Assembly: GCA_903970565.1 (NCBI GenBank)
Contig: CAJCJE010000776.1
Span: 1 to 6,303, forward strand
DNA length: 6,303 bases
Reading direction: 5' to 3'
Source: Candidatus Melainabacteria bacterium
Lineage (GTDB): Bacteria; Actinomycetota; Actinomycetes; Mycobacteriales; Pseudonocardiaceae
Positions 5,474 to 6,303 of this stretch are shown piece after piece. The position numbers and the translations under genes are program-made. The first letter of the stretch is position 1; every line of letters starts with the position of its first letter. Under the pieces are notes generated by a model, which made no database searches, had not been told where the DNA came from, and saw only the letters and a program-made list of their open reading frames with translations.

Positions 5474-6303
5474 GTGGCGCATCTGGCCGAAGTGCTCGGC
5501 ACGTCCGCGGTGGTGCTGCTCGTGGCGGTGCTCGCGGTCCGGGTCTCGGTGCGCCTCGGGCTGCCCTCGTTGTTGCTGTATCTGGCGATCGGCCTGCTGC
5601 TCGGTGAATCGGGCATCGGCATCCGGTTCGACAACGCCGAACTGACCCAGTCGCTGGGCATCGCCGCGCTGGTGCTCATCCTCACCGAAGGTGGCCTGAC
5701 CACCCGCTGGTCCAGCGTGAAACCCGCGCTGGGCCTGGGAATCGTACTGTCCACTGTGGCCGTTGTGGTCAGCATCGGGATCACCGGCGTGGCCCTGCGC
5801 TACCTTGCCGGCCTGGACTGGCGGACCGGTCTGCTGTGGGGCGCGGTGCTGTCCTCGACCGACGCGGCGGCGGTGTTCAGCGTGCTGCGCGGGATCAGCG
5901 TGAGCCGGAAACTGGCCGGCGCGCTGGAACTGGAGTCCGGTCTCAACGACGCCCCGGTGTTCATCGCCGTGGTGCTGCTGGCCTCCGGCGACGCGCTGAC
6001 CTGGCGCACCCCGCTGCTGGTCGGCTACGAACTGGTCGCCGGCGCGCTGGTCGGCGGCCTGCTCGGCTGGGGCGGAGCGTTCCTGCTGCGCCGGGCGGCA
6101 CTGCCCGCGACCGGCCTGTATCCGTTGGCGATTCTCGCGGTCTGCGTGCTCGCCTTCGCCGCCAGCGATCTCGCGGACGCCTCCGGGCTGCTGGCCACCT
6201 ACGTGTGCGCGCTGGTGCTCGGCAACTCGCACCTGCCGCATCGCGGTGACACGCTGTCCTTCGCCGAGGGGTTCGGCTGGCTGGCCCAGATCGGCCTGTT
6301 CGT
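5474..6303 (+). CDS. CPA1-type potassium/proton antiporter (NhaP2/CvrA-like), 5' part
   Basis: The first 276 codons of a polytopic inner-membrane transporter; the frame stays open to the window end. Family members exchange monovalent cations (K+ or Na+) for protons and help control internal pH and ion content. Hydrophobic helices follow one another from about residue 10, with LPSLLLYLAIGLLLGESGIG (30-49), LILTEGGLTTRW (68-79), SSTDAAAVFSVLR (127-139) and LESGLNDAP (153-161). T129-D130 and N158-D159 sit where antiporters of this superfamily carry the ion-binding TD and ND residues, so the protein looks functional. The segments TEGGLTTRW and SSTDAAAVFSVLR are typical of the NhaP2 (cell volume regulation protein A) group rather than of classical NhaP Na+/H+ antiporters; ion choice cannot be settled here. 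The missing 3' part would be expected to hold the remaining helices and perhaps a cytosolic TrkA-C domain. It has its own unit, separated from ileS by a hairpin and 227 bp. Confidence 0.92.
   Translation, partial: MAHLAEVLGTSAVVLLVAVLAVRVSVRLGLPSLLLYLAIGLLLGESGIGIRFDNAELTQSLGIAALVLILTEGGLTTRWSSVKPALGLGIVLSTVAVVVSIGITGVALRYLAGLDWRTGLLWGAVLSSTDAAAVFSVLRGISVSRKLAGALELESGLNDAPVFIAVVLLASGDALTWRTPLLVGYELVAGALVGGLLGWGGAFLLRRAALPATGLYPLAILAVCVLAFAASDLADASGLLATYVCALVLGNSHLPHRGDTLSFAEGFGWLAQIGLF

Noticed and set aside
5156..6241. Open frame of 361 codons on the - strand opposite the antiporter
   Set aside because: It crosses the ileS terminator and antisenses a clear membrane-transporter gene. The Q/R/G/H-rich translation lacks any domain and no RBS is visible.

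Overview
This is a GC-rich (visibly about 65-70% G+C) actinobacterial chromosome segment. It covers the downstream end of the division and cell-wall (dcw) cluster. Evidence for an actinobacterium is the Wag31-type DivIVA, strong GC bias at third codon positions, the type 2 (eukaryote-like) IleS, and an ileS T-box leader with a very short Stem I, a layout known from Actinobacteria. The proteins look most like a member of the Pseudonocardiales or Mycobacteriales; the exact genus cannot be read from this window.

Layout, all on the + strand: the last 38 codons of a YggT-family membrane protein (1-117); divIVA/wag31 (162-980), ended by a perfect 14-bp hairpin; a gap with a 21-bp-spaced direct repeat and a small hairpin; an uncharacterised two-helix membrane protein with an acidic linker and a His/Cys3 Ada-like zinc-site domain (1148-1810); a 301-bp leader holding a T-box riboswitch; ileS (2112-5246), ended by a UUCG-capped hairpin; and the 5' part of a CPA1-type potassium/proton antiporter gene (5474 to the window end). 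No mobile element, CRISPR array, tRNA or rRNA is visible.

The yggT-divIVA-ileS order is the conserved dcw tail. YggT and DivIVA belong to the polar growth and division machinery, while ileS is a housekeeping tRNA-charging gene under its own control. The T-box can be read in detail: an AUC specifier in a short Stem I, a Stem II with an S-turn-like internal loop, a Stem IIA/B pseudoknot, and an antisequestrator with a UGGU acceptor-pairing bulge. There is no terminator helix with a U-tract. Instead the T-box strand is complementary to bases abutting the ileS Shine-Dalgarno, so uncharged tRNA-Ile should free the ribosome binding site. The least understood items are the 220-aa membrane protein and the AT-rich inverted repeat just ahead of the T-box. 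Nothing here amounts to a wholly new system.
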